Assembly (NCBI RefSeq): GCF_019012925.1
Contig: NZ_JAGIRL010000030.1
Location: 21,723 to 85,722 of the forward strand
From: Fusobacterium sp.
Lineage (GTDB): Bacteria > Fusobacteriota > Fusobacteriia > Fusobacteriales > Fusobacteriaceae
Direction: 5' to 3'
Length of the DNA stretch: 64,000 nucleotides
Positions 8,793 through 17,593 of the stretch are shown here, one piece after another (position 1 is the stretch's first letter; each line of letters opens with the position of its first letter). The position numbers and the translations under genes were made by a program. Under the pieces are notes generated by a model. The model did not search any database and was not told where the DNA came from. It worked only from the letters and a program-made list of their open reading frames with translations.

Positions 8793-11627
8793 ATGGAAAA
8801 TATTTTGATAAACAGTATTAAAACAAGCCTCATAGATAGAGAGATAGAGTCATCAGATAGGTATCAACATAAATTAATATCCAATAGAGAAGAAAAGATA
8901 ATAAGTTTATTGAGAAGAGAGTTAGAAGAGTGTGAGGAGTTTATAATATCAGTGGCATTTATAACAATGAGTGGTGTCACAATGATATTGGAACAGTTGA
9001 GAGAGCTAGATAAAAGAGGAATAAAAGGAAAAATTTTAACTGGAGATTATTTGAATTTTACACAGCCTAAGGCTTTAAAAAAACTGCTAGAGTTTAAAAA
9101 TATAGAATTGAAAATTCTATCTACAGAGAAATTTCATGCTAAAGGTTATTTTTTTAAAAAAGGAAATATTTGGAGTATGATGATAGGTAGTAGTAATCTT
9201 ACTCAAACAGCACTTACTACTAATTTTGAATGGAATTTGATGATAAACTCTTTAGAAAGTGGAAGGATTATAAAGGATACTTTGGAAAATTTCTATGAAG
9301 TTTTTAATGGACTTGAAAATTTAACTATAGAAAAGATAATAGAGTATGAGAATGTGTATGAATTTAACAGAGAGTATAGAGAGAGAAGAAAAGAAAAAGA
9401 GTTAAAAGAGGAAAAGATTAAACCTAATATGATGCAGATTCAGGCATTGGAAAATCTGAGAGTTTTGAGAAAGTATGAGAAAAGAGGACTTTTGATAAGT
9501 GCCACTGGAACAGGAAAAACATATTTAAGTGCTTTTGATGTTCAAAACTGTAATCCCAAAAGAGTACTATTTATAGCCCATAGAAAGACTATTCTTGAAA
9601 AGGCAAAGGAGACTTTTGAAAAGATTTTAAAAGAAAGGGAGATCATAATCTATAACAATGATGAAAATAGAGAGGCAGATATTGTTTTTGCTATGATTCA
9701 AACATTGGGAAAAGAGGAGAATTTTAGAAAATTTCCAAGAGATTACTTTGATTATATAGTTATAGATGAGGTACATCACAGTGGAGCCAAAACTTACCAA
9801 AATCTAATAAATTACTTCATACCTAAATTTTTACTTGGAATGACAGCCACTCCAGAAAGAGGAGATAATTTTGATATCTATAAATTATTTGATAATAATA
9901 TAGCTTATGAAATAAGATTGTATGATGCTTTGAAAGAGAGTTTGTTATGTCCATTTCACTATTTTGGAGTATCAGATATAGAGATAAACGGAGAGATAAT
10001 AAGTGAAAAAACTCATATAAATAAACTTGTAGTCTCAGAAAGAGTGGAGCATATTCTAGAAAAAAGTAGATTTTACGGTTATAGTGGGGATAAACTCCAC
10101 GGGCTTATATTTGTATCTAGAGTTGAGGAGGCTATAATCTTAAGTGAAAAGTTTAAAGAGAGAGGAGTTAGGTGTGAAGCTTTAAAGGGTGATGACAGTG
10201 ATGAGAAAAGAGAGAAAACAATAAAAAAACTAGAAGATGGTGAGATAGAGTATATAATAACAGTGGATATATTTAATGAAGGGGTAGATATTCCGTGTAT
10301 AAATCAAGTGATTTTATTGAGACCAACACAATCTTCTATAGTGTATATCCAACAATTGGGAAGAGGATTAAGAAAATATAAGGACAAGGAATACTTAGTT
10401 ATTTTAGACTTTATAGGGAACTACGAAAAAAACTTTTTGATTCCCATAGCTATATCTCAAAATAATAGCTTTGATAAGGACTATATGAAAAGATTTTTAG
10501 TGAATGGAACAAATATAATTCCTGGAGAGAGTTCAATAATTTTTGAAGAGATAGTTAAAGAGAGAATATTTGATAATATCAATAAAAATAATTTTTCAAC
10601 TAAAAAAAATATAGAGAAGGATTTTATCTTTTTAGAAAAACAATTGGGAAGAATACCTATGTTATCTGATTTTTTTGAGAGAAATATGATAGATCCAAGT
10701 GTAATTTTAAAATATAAAAAAACTTATGATGAAGTTTTAAGAATATTAAAACCTAAATTAGAATTAGAACCATTAAATCAAAAAGAGAATAATTATCTTA
10801 CTTTTCTTTCAAGTTTTTTTACACCAGCTAAAAGGGTACATGAGATGCTTATTTTAAAAGAGGCATTGATAAATAAAGATGTAAATATAGAGATTATAGA
10901 AAAGATTTTAGAGAATGAATATAGTCTAAAAAATCAAAAAGAGAGTGTAGAGAATGGAGTAAAACATCTACTTAAAGAGATTTTTGTCAGTTTGTCAACA
11001 GCTAAGGAGTTTTATCCTATATTAGAAAGATATGGTGATAAGATTGTTCTTGCAAAAGATTTTTTTGAAAGTTATAGTAAAAATAGGTATTTCAAAGATT
11101 TGATAGATGACCTGATTAAATATAATTTAGCTTATAGTGGTAAGAACTATAAACAAGTTGGAGAAAAGAGTATATTAAAGTATAAGGAGTATAGTAAACA
11201 GGAGGCGTTTTGGTATCTGAACTTAGACTTTAACAATGGATATCAAGTGAGTGGATATACAGTTTTTGAAGAGGCTAGAAAGGTAATTCTTTTTATAACT
11301 GTAGATAATGATCTAGATATGACACAATATGATAATGTATTTTATGATAGAAAAAAATTTGTATGGTTTTCTAAAAATAAAAGATGCTTGAAAAGAGATG
11401 GAAAGTTGACAGCTGAAGGGAAGATAGCTGAAAATTATTACACTTTAGAGGCTTTTTTAAAAAGAAAAACAGGAGAAAATTTTTATTATATTGGAGAGAT
11501 AGAAACAGTTTTAGAAGGAAAGGATACAATAAACTATAAAGGAAATAGTGTTGTAGAGTATTTACTTTTATTGAAAGATGAGATTGAAAATGATCTTTAT
11601 CAATATGTTGTGAAAAACAGAAAATAA
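8793..11627 (+). CDS. PLD nuclease-like / SF2 helicase / DUF3427 fusion protein
   Basis: A 944-residue three-part protein. Residues 30-165 are a phospholipase-D-like domain with one HxK motif (His115, Lys117) and GSSN at 132-135. Residues 210-560 are a superfamily II helicase: TGTGKT at 238-243, DEVHH at 325-329, TATPERGD at 351-358 and motif VI QLGRGLRK. The remaining ~370 residues match the DUF3427 type of C-terminus. One HxK implies a dimeric active site. The family is widespread but poorly characterised and is found near repair or defence genes; nucleic-acid processing is inferred. The gene is monocistronic, between two terminators. Confidence 0.9.
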   Translation: MENILINSIKTSLIDREIESSDRYQHKLISNREEKIISLLRRELEECEEFIISVAFITMSGVTMILEQLRELDKRGIKGKILTGDYLNFTQPKALKKLLEFKNIELKILSTEKFHAKGYFFKKGNIWSMMIGSSNLTQTALTTNFEWNLMINSLESGRIIKDTLENFYEVFNGLENLTIEKIIEYENVYEFNREYRERRKEKELKEEKIKPNMMQIQALENLRVLRKYEKRGLLISATGTGKTYLSAFDVQNCNPKRVLFIAHRKTILEKAKETFEKILKEREIIIYNNDENREADIVFAMIQTLGKEENFRKFPRDYFDYIVIDEVHHSGAKTYQNLINYFIPKFLLGMTATPERGDNFDIYKLFDNNIAYEIRLYDALKESLLCPFHYFGVSDIEINGEIISEKTHINKLVVSERVEHILEKSRFYGYSGDKLHGLIFVSRVEEAIILSEKFKERGVRCEALKGDDSDEKREKTIKKLEDGEIEYIITVDIFNEGVDIPCINQVILLRPTQSSIVYIQQLGRGLRKYKDKEYLVILDFIGNYEKNFLIPIAISQNNSFDKDYMKRFLVNGTNIIPGESSIIFEEIVKERIFDNINKNNFSTKKNIEKDFIFLEKQLGRIPMLSDFFERNMIDPSVILKYKKTYDEVLRILKPKLELEPLNQKENNYLTFLSSFFTPAKRVHEMLILKEALINKDVNIEIIEKILENEYSLKNQKESVENGVKHLLKEIFVSLSTAKEFYPILERYGDKIVLAKDFFESYSKNRYFKDLIDDLIKYNLAYSGKNYKQVGEKSILKYKEYSKQEAFWYLNLDFNNGYQVSGYTVFEEARKVILFITVDNDLDMTQYDNVFYDRKKFVWFSKNKRCLKRDGKLTAEGKIAENYYTLEAFLKRKTGENFYYIGEIETVLEGKDTINYKGNSVVEYLLLLKDEIENDLYQYVVKNRK

Positions 11628-11634
11628 AAATTAA

Positions 11635-11675
11635 AAAGAGCATACATATAATTGATAATGTATGTTCTTTTTTTA
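11635..11675 (+). terminator. Rho-independent terminator after the helicase gene
   Basis: Stem AGAGCATACAT (11637-11647) pairs with ATGTATGTTCT (11658-11668) with one G-U pair, followed by a run of Ts. Confidence 0.85.
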
Positions 11676-11724
11676 TTTATAAAGATAAATTTTAGAACTT
11701 AAAATACAAAAAAAGAAAAAAGTA

Positions 11725-11754
11725 TTGACAAATAAATTAAAATTATGCTATAAA
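11725..11754 (+). promoter_or_regulatory. promoter of the mannose-family PTS operon
   Basis: TTGACA at 11725-11730, 18-base spacer, TATAAA at 11749-11754 preceded by TG (extended -10). Just downstream, CGTA (11758-11761) and TACG (11770-11773) form a weak inverted repeat at the likely transcription start, a possible site for the operon's GntR regulator. Confidence 0.8.
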
Positions 11755-11801
11755 ATACGTATAAATAAGTACGGACATATAAGAGGGGAGTGATCACTGT
11801 C

Positions 11802-12578
11802 ATGAAATATTATCCAGGCTTTAAAATATCTTATGATTTATTAAAAAAAAATTTTATTTATTCTGATGAAGTTTTTGTATCTGGAATTGAAGAAAGAAAA
11901 TTAGATGATATTAGAAAAAGTTTAAAAGACTCTAATTGTAGTGGGCCAGCAATTGTTTATGTTATTGCAATGGATATAGGAAGAAAAATAGATAAAGAAG
12001 ATTTAATTAAAAAAAATTTATTATATGGTGTTTGTATTTATTCAAAAGGAAAATTAGGAGATGAACCTGTAAGGTCTCAAGGACATATTCACTCTATATC
12101 TAATTCTTGTAATTCATCAACTCCAGAAGTATATGAAATATGGGAAGGAGAAGCTATTATATATATGCAAGAGAGTGTTAAAAATGATCCAGGAAAAATT
12201 TATGCAATAAAAGCAAAGGAAGGAGAAAAAGTAATTGTACCTCCTGGATGGGCGCATTATACAATAAATGCTAATTCAGAAAAAAATATGATTTTTGGAG
12301 CATGGTGTATAAGAGATTTTGGATTTGATTATAACGATGTTAGAAAACATGGTGGTTTAGCATATTTTCCTATTTTTACAGAAAAAGATTTAAAATTTAT
12401 TCCTAATAAAACTTATAAGTTAAAAGAGCTTATCATAAAAGGACCCAGAGAATATAAAGAATTTAATTTAGATAAAGATAAGCCTATTTATGAACAATAC
12501 TTAGAAAATAGAGATAAATTTAGATTTGTGACTAATCCAAATGAATATAGTGAAATTTGGGGAAATTTTATACCATAA
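11802..12578 (+). CDS. cupin-type glucose-6-phosphate isomerase family protein
   Basis: A 258-residue protein of the archaeal-type cupin phosphoglucose isomerase family (GPI, Pfam PF06560 type). The metal-binding set is visible as GHIHS (His95, His97), PEVYE (Glu109) and GWAHYTIN (His152). It would interconvert aldose- and ketose-phosphates in the cytoplasm. Start: ATG 11802 after AGGGGAG at 11784-11790; an in-frame GTG at 11790 overlaps that SD and is rejected. It is first in an operon with two further isomerase-like genes and a PTS, so the substrate is probably the imported sugar phosphate rather than glucose-6-phosphate itself. Confidence 0.88.
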   Translation: MKYYPGFKISYDLLKKNFIYSDEVFVSGIEERKLDDIRKSLKDSNCSGPAIVYVIAMDIGRKIDKEDLIKKNLLYGVCIYSKGKLGDEPVRSQGHIHSISNSCNSSTPEVYEIWEGEAIIYMQESVKNDPGKIYAIKAKEGEKVIVPPGWAHYTINANSEKNMIFGAWCIRDFGFDYNDVRKHGGLAYFPIFTEKDLKFIPNKTYKLKELIIKGPREYKEFNLDKDKPIYEQYLENRDKFRFVTNPNEYSEIWGNFIP

Positions 12579-12595
12579 AAGATAGGAGGAGTTAA

Positions 12596-13141
12596 ATGGA
12601 AATCTTGGAACCAAAATATTGTTACAATTTTTATGATGGAATATTAAAAGGAGAGAATGTACAACATTATAAAAAGTATTATGAAGATATAGAGTTTGCA
12701 TATAAAAGTAAAGATGTAACTTTATCTAAAAAGACTTTGATGTATGAAGTTTTTTCTATAAATAAGGAAGAAGATAATACACTTTTTTTTGGTTTAACTT
12801 TAATGTATCCTATACTGGTGAATGGAGAATGTAATTTGATAAGAGGGCATTATCATATAGATAAAAATGAACCAGAAATATATTTTGGTTATGAGGGAGA
12901 AGGACTTTTATTGCTCATAAAAGATAATGAAATTTTTGCAGAAAAAGTGTATGAAGGTTCTATACATTATATAAATGGTCAATATGCACACAGATTAATT
13001 AATATAGGGAGTACTATATTTAAAGTTGGAGCTTGTTGGAAAGAAAAAGCAGGACATAATTATGAAGAAATAGAAAGATTTCCCTTTCCAGTAAGAATTT
13101 TCAAAAATGGAAATAATATTGAAATAAAAATAAATGATTAA
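12596..13141 (+). CDS. second cupin-type sugar-phosphate isomerase family protein
   Basis: A 181-residue single-domain cupin, related in motif but not closely in sequence to the preceding gene. The ligand set is again complete: GHYH (His85, His87), EPEIYF (Glu94) and YAHRLIN (His132). Probably a metal-dependent aldose/ketose phosphate isomerase or epimerase. SD AGGAGG sits 17 bases after the upstream stop. Two cupin isomerases in tandem suggest either a heteromeric enzyme or two successive isomerisations in one pathway; the sequence does not decide this. Confidence 0.8.
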   Translation: MEILEPKYCYNFYDGILKGENVQHYKKYYEDIEFAYKSKDVTLSKKTLMYEVFSINKEEDNTLFFGLTLMYPILVNGECNLIRGHYHIDKNEPEIYFGYEGEGLLLLIKDNEIFAEKVYEGSIHYINGQYAHRLINIGSTIFKVGACWKEKAGHNYEEIERFPFPVRIFKNGNNIEIKIND

Positions 13142-13156
13142 GATATAGGAGGAATT

Positions 13157-14908
13157 ATGTTTGAAAAAATAAGAAAATCAAATTATGACAAATATCCAGT
13201 TGTTGAAGTAAATACACATATTGGAGCTTGGAGTGGATATAATAACATTATAGAAGAATTGAAGTTTAAAGAAGATAAAAAAAGAGAGGTTATAGTTCTA
13301 GATTATTATCATGGTGTCAACGAAAAAGAAATTTTAGAAAATTTAATTAAAAAAATGAAAGCGGATTATATTTTTAATTTCTCAGAGGTAAAAAAATCTG
13401 AAGAACAAATATTAAAATTTTTAGGAAGAAATTTAACAGATGATAGAGTATTTGGTATTTTATCAAATCATTTAAATATAACAGAACTATTAGATATTGA
13501 CAAGCTAGAAAAATTAAAGAATAAAATTGAGAATATAGAAAATGGAAAAATAATAATTTTTGGAATAGGAGCTTCACTAATTCCACATGACAAGTTAGTG
13601 TATTTTGATTTAACAAGATGGGAAATACAACAAAGATTTAGAGATAAAACATTAGATAACTGGGGAGCTCAAAACTACAATGAAGATGTTTTGAAAAAGT
13701 ATAAAAGAGCTTTTTTTGTTGAATGGAGAATATTAGATAATCATAAAAAAAGATTGTTTCAAAAAATAAATTATTATATAGATACTAATATGAAAAACAA
13801 TCCTAAAATGATAACAGGTAAAAATTTATTATTAGGATTTGATGAAGCTGTATCTAGACCATTTAGGTTAGTTCCATTTTTTGATCCAGGAGTTTGGGGT
13901 GGACAATGGATGAAAAAAATATGTGATTTAGATAAAGAGGAGAAAAATTTTGCATGGTGTTTTGATTGTGTTCCAGAAGAAAATTCTATTAATTTTAAAT
14001 ATGGAGATATAGTTATACAAACGCCAGCAATAAACTTAGTTTTTAATAAACCTAAAAAATTATTAGGAGAAAAAGTTCATGCAAGATTTGGAACAGAGTT
14101 TCCAATAAGATTTGATTTTCTAGATACATTTGATGGAGAAAATTTAAGTCTTCAAGTACATCCATTAACTGAATATATTCAAGAAAAATTTGGAATGCAC
14201 TATACTCAGGATGAGAGCTACTATATATTAGATGCTAAAGATAATGCAGTAGTTTATCTAGGAGTTAAAGAAAAAATAAATCCAGTAGAAATGATAAAAA
14301 ATTTAGAAGAAGCTCAGAGAGGTAATGAATCATTTGATGATGAAAGGTTTGTAAATAAATTTCCTGCCAAAAAACATGATCATTTTTTAATTCCAGCTGG
14401 AACTGTTCATTGTTCCGGAAAAGATACAATGGTATTAGAAATAAGTTCAACACCATATATATTTACTTTTAAGTTATGGGATTGGGATAGATTAGGGTTG
14501 GATGGATTACCTAGACCAATTCATTTAGAACATGGAAAACAAAATATTCAATTCGATAGAGATACAAATTGGGTAAAAAATAATTTAGTAAATAATGTGA
14601 AATTAATAAAAAAAGAAAATGGAATAATTGAAGAAAGAACAGGACTACATGAAAGAGAATTTATTGAAACTAGAAGACATTGGTTTGATAAAAAAGTTTA
14701 TCATAACACGGAAGGAAATTTAAATGTTTTAAATTTAATAGAAGGAGAAGAGGCAATAATAGAATCACCATCAGAAAAATTTAAACCTTTTGTAGTTCAT
14801 TATGCAGAAACATTTATAATTCCTGCTACTATAGGGGAATATACAATCTCTCCATATGGAAAATCTTTGGGAAAACAAATAGGAACAATAAAAGCTTATG
14901 TAAGATAA
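13157..14908 (+). CDS. class I mannose-6-phosphate isomerase-like protein with N-terminal extension
   Basis: A 583-residue protein. Residues ~235-583 are a type I mannose-6-phosphate isomerase: PGVWGGQWM near 244, QVHP (333-336), DESYYIL, and HDHFLIPAGTVHCSG, which supply zinc ligands. Residues 1-230 are an extra domain without a Walker A motif (segments KIIIFGIGASLIPHD at 131-145 and DLTRWEIQQRF); it looks like an alpha/beta nucleotide-binding fold, but that is inference. Ordinary ManA proteins have 310-400 residues. It is the third isomerase-like gene of this operon and directly precedes the PTS genes. Confidence 0.85.
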   Translation: MFEKIRKSNYDKYPVVEVNTHIGAWSGYNNIIEELKFKEDKKREVIVLDYYHGVNEKEILENLIKKMKADYIFNFSEVKKSEEQILKFLGRNLTDDRVFGILSNHLNITELLDIDKLEKLKNKIENIENGKIIIFGIGASLIPHDKLVYFDLTRWEIQQRFRDKTLDNWGAQNYNEDVLKKYKRAFFVEWRILDNHKKRLFQKINYYIDTNMKNNPKMITGKNLLLGFDEAVSRPFRLVPFFDPGVWGGQWMKKICDLDKEEKNFAWCFDCVPEENSINFKYGDIVIQTPAINLVFNKPKKLLGEKVHARFGTEFPIRFDFLDTFDGENLSLQVHPLTEYIQEKFGMHYTQDESYYILDAKDNAVVYLGVKEKINPVEMIKNLEEAQRGNESFDDERFVNKFPAKKHDHFLIPAGTVHCSGKDTMVLEISSTPYIFTFKLWDWDRLGLDGLPRPIHLEHGKQNIQFDRDTNWVKNNLVNNVKLIKKENGIIEERTGLHEREFIETRRHWFDKKVYHNTEGNLNVLNLIEGEEAIIESPSEKFKPFVVHYAETFIIPATIGEYTISPYGKSLGKQIGTIKAYVR

Positions 14909-14922
14909 AAGAGGAGTGTAAA

Positions 14923-15354
14923 ATGAAAGGATTAATAATAGCAACACACGGAGATTTGTGTTTTGGTTTAAAAGATACATATGAAATGGTAGTTGGTAAT
15001 TTTCCAGAGAATACTGTATTTTTAAGTTTGAAGAAGGGGATGGGAGTAGATGTATTTAAAGAAAATTTTAAAGAAAATATGATGAAATTAAAAAAATGTG
15101 ATTCCTATCTTATTTTAGTAGATTTAGAAGGAGGATCCCCATATAATACAGCAAGTGAATATTTTTATTCAAAAGATTATGAAGGGAAGATTGAAATAGT
15201 AACAGGAGTTAATTTACCAATATTAGTTGAAGCTATTGATAATTTAGAAGATATGGAGATAAAAGAGTTAGCAAATTTATTGTTAATTAATGAAGCAATA
15301 GGGGTAAAAAAAGCTAAAAAAATAGAAAAAACAGAAGAGGAAGAAGAATTTTAG
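14923..15354 (+). CDS. PTS system mannose-family EIIA component
   Basis: Cytoplasmic phosphocarrier of 143 residues that accepts phosphate from HPr. The phosphorylatable histidine is His9 in IIATHGD at the N-terminus, and the DLEGGSPYNTA segment is typical of EIIA-Man. The tail is very acidic (EKTEEEEEF). SD GAGGAG precedes the ATG. It is followed by separate IIB, IIC and IID genes, the usual split organisation of this family. Confidence 0.94.
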   Translation: MKGLIIATHGDLCFGLKDTYEMVVGNFPENTVFLSLKKGMGVDVFKENFKENMMKLKKCDSYLILVDLEGGSPYNTASEYFYSKDYEGKIEIVTGVNLPILVEAIDNLEDMEIKELANLLLINEAIGVKKAKKIEKTEEEEEF

Positions 15355-15365
15355 GAGGAAAAGAA

Positions 15366-15848
15366 ATGGCAATATCATTTGTAAGAGTAGATGAAAGAGT
15401 AATTCATGGACAAATAGTAACAGGTTGGGCAGGTGTATATGAGTGTAATGGTATAATAGGTATAGATGATGGGATAGCAAATGACCCAGTTTTAGTAAAT
15501 GTATTTAAAGGAGCTGCTTCAGGGACAAAAGTATGGATATTTGATGTTAAGACTGCGTTAGAAAAATTACCTAAGGTAATAGCTAGTGATAAAAAATATT
15601 TTGTAATAGCAAAACATCCAGATACTTTTAAGAGATTGGTAGAACAGGGAATTAGTTTAGAAAACTCTAATTCGAATAAAATAATAATAGGACCTATGCA
15701 TATTAAAGAAGGGGCTAGAACAATAGGTCCAAATGTAGCTATTTCAGAAAAGGATAAAGATGCTTTTAATTATTTAGATGATAAATATACAATTGAATTT
15801 AGATTAGTTCCATCAGCAAAACCATATTACTGGAAGGATATAAAATAA
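15366..15848 (+). CDS. PTS system mannose-family EIIB component
   Basis: A 160-residue cytoplasmic protein that passes phosphate from EIIA to the sugar. Family motif RVDERVIHGQIVTGW contains the active His14. Conserved features such as GPMHIKEGA and a C-terminal PSAKPYYWKDI are present. SD GGAGGAAAAG lies just upstream, 11 bases after EIIA. Confidence 0.95.
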   Translation: MAISFVRVDERVIHGQIVTGWAGVYECNGIIGIDDGIANDPVLVNVFKGAASGTKVWIFDVKTALEKLPKVIASDKKYFVIAKHPDTFKRLVEQGISLENSNSNKIIIGPMHIKEGARTIGPNVAISEKDKDAFNYLDDKYTIEFRLVPSAKPYYWKDIK

Positions 15849-15880
15849 ATTAATATTATAAGAAAAGGGGAGGTAAGAAA

Positions 15881-16675
15881 ATGTTATTACAAGCAACTTT
15901 AATAGGATTATTTTGTTATTTAGGAGCATTAAGTGTACCATGGGCTTTTGGTCTTACAGGAGGATGGTATGTTCTTTCAAGACCATTAGTTTCTGGAATG
16001 ATAGTAGGAGCAATATTAGGGGATGTACAAACAGGAATTATGATAGGGATAGCTGTTCAAGCCGTGTATATTGCAATGGTTACTCCAGGTGGAACAATGC
16101 CAGCAGATTTAAACTTTGTTGCATATCCAGCAATAGCTTTAGGAATATTGTCGGGAAAAGACCCTAAAATTGCGGTGACATTGGCAGCTACTATAGGGAT
16201 TTTAGGAACAGTGGTTTTTAATATGATGCAAGTTATAAACTCATATTGGGCAGATAAAACAGATAAAGCTATTTCTAGTGGAGATATATCTGGATTGAGA
16301 AAATATAGTGTATATTACCCGCAGTTTGGAAATTTTATTTTAAGATTTGTTCCATCTTTTATAGCAGTATATTTTGGTGCAGAATATGTAGTAGAAATGT
16401 TGGATGCAGTACCTCAAGCCGTGATTAATATAATGAATGTTTTAGGTGGAATTTTACCAGCTGTTGGAATTGGAGTTTTACTAAAACAAATAGTTAAAGA
16501 AAATTCAATATTATTATTTTTTATAGTAGGATTTATTTGTGTAACTTTATTAAAACTAAGTATGATAGGATTAGCAATAATAGGAGTATTTTTTGCATAT
16601 CTTCATTTTAATTATAAACCTGTAAAAGTGACAACAATAACAACAATTGTAAAAGATGAGGAGGATGAATTTTAA
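15881..16675 (+). CDS. PTS system mannose-family EIIC permease
   Basis: A 264-residue integral membrane subunit that forms the sugar channel with EIID. It is Gly-, Ile- and Ala-rich with several transmembrane segments; ALSVPWAFGLTGGWYVLSRP near the N-terminus and MVTPGGTMPADLNFVAYP at about 67-84 are typical of EIIC-Man. The stop overlaps the EIID start (TAATG). Confidence 0.94.
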   Translation: MLLQATLIGLFCYLGALSVPWAFGLTGGWYVLSRPLVSGMIVGAILGDVQTGIMIGIAVQAVYIAMVTPGGTMPADLNFVAYPAIALGILSGKDPKIAVTLAATIGILGTVVFNMMQVINSYWADKTDKAISSGDISGLRKYSVYYPQFGNFILRFVPSFIAVYFGAEYVVEMLDAVPQAVINIMNVLGGILPAVGIGVLLKQIVKENSILLFFIVGFICVTLLKLSMIGLAIIGVFFAYLHFNYKPVKVTTITTIVKDEEDEF

Positions 16676-17487
16676 TGACTGAGAAAAAATTAAGTAAAAA
16701 AGCGTTAGTTAGATCTTGGAAAACTTGGATGATGCATAATCTTTCATCTATGAGTTTTGAAAGATTGGAATCTTTTGGATTTTGTTATTCAATGGTTCCT
16801 ATAATAGAGGAGTTATATAAAGACAATAAAGAAGAAAAAATAGCAGCATTAAAAAGACATTCAGTATTTTATAATACAGAACCTCAATTAGGAGCTATAA
16901 TTAATGGAATAGCATGTGGTCTTGAAGAAAAAAGAGCGAATGGACAAAAAATTGAAGATGAATTAATAAATGGACTTAAAGTTGGAATGATGGGACCAGT
17001 AGCTGGAATAGGAGATTCAATGATTCCAGGAATGTTAGTTCCTATTTTACTTAGTATTGGAATGGGACTTTCGGCAAACGGTAGTATAATGGGACCGATC
17101 TTTTATATATTACTTTATTTAGGAATTGTAATACCAGGATCATATTTTCTCTTTATGAAAGGTTATACATTAGGAACAGATGCAGTAAAATTTTTAGTGG
17201 ATGAAAGAGCAGAAAGATTAAAAGAATCTTTTTCAATATTAGGAGTATTTATAACAGGTGGAATTGCTGCAAATTATGTAAAGGCTACTACAAAATTAAG
17301 TTATATGGATGGAAGTGTAAACATTAATATTCAAAACATATTAGATGGAATTTTTCCTAATTTAATTCCTCTTGTAATAGTTGGATTAGTATATTATTTA
17401 ATGACAAAGAAAAAATTTTCTTCCTTAAAAGTAATGCTAACTCTATTAGTATTGGTAAGTATTGGGGTTGTAATAGGAGTATTTTAA
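16675..17487 (+). CDS. PTS system mannose-family EIID component
   Basis: A 270-residue membrane subunit specific to the mannose PTS superfamily. Family features include SMSFERLESFGFCYSMVPI, HSVFYNTEPQLGAIING near 62, and GMMGPVAGIGDSMIPGML near 107-124, followed by C-terminal membrane helices. It ends the structural part of the operon at a strong terminator. Together with IIA-IIC it makes a complete transporter whose sugar cannot be read from sequence; the isomerases upstream argue for a hexose, hexosamine-like or rarer aldose. Confidence 0.95.
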   Translation: MTEKKLSKKALVRSWKTWMMHNLSSMSFERLESFGFCYSMVPIIEELYKDNKEEKIAALKRHSVFYNTEPQLGAIINGIACGLEEKRANGQKIEDELINGLKVGMMGPVAGIGDSMIPGMLVPILLSIGMGLSANGSIMGPIFYILLYLGIVIPGSYFLFMKGYTLGTDAVKFLVDERAERLKESFSILGVFITGGIAANYVKATTKLSYMDGSVNINIQNILDGIFPNLIPLVIVGLVYYLMTKKKFSSLKVMLTLLVLVSIGVVIGVF

Positions 17488-17490
17488 TAA

Positions 17491-17523
17491 AAAAGCTGTT
17501 ACAATTTATGTAACAGCTTTTTT
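17491..17523 (+). terminator. Rho-independent terminator after EIID
   Basis: Perfect 12-bp stem AAAAGCTGTTAC (17491-17502) with GTAACAGCTTTT (17510-17521), seven-base loop, followed by Ts. It separates the regulator from the PTS transcript, at least partly. Confidence 0.9.
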
Positions 17524-17593
17524 ATTAAGATTTCTAGAATAAGAAATAAAAAAGTGATATAATATATAAAATTATAATTTAGGAGATAAATGG

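Noticed and set aside
15913..16167. 84-codon plus-strand frame within EIIC
   Set aside because: Overlaps the EIIC gene in another frame; EIIC has clear family motifs, while this frame is Arg/Ser/Cys-rich without any.
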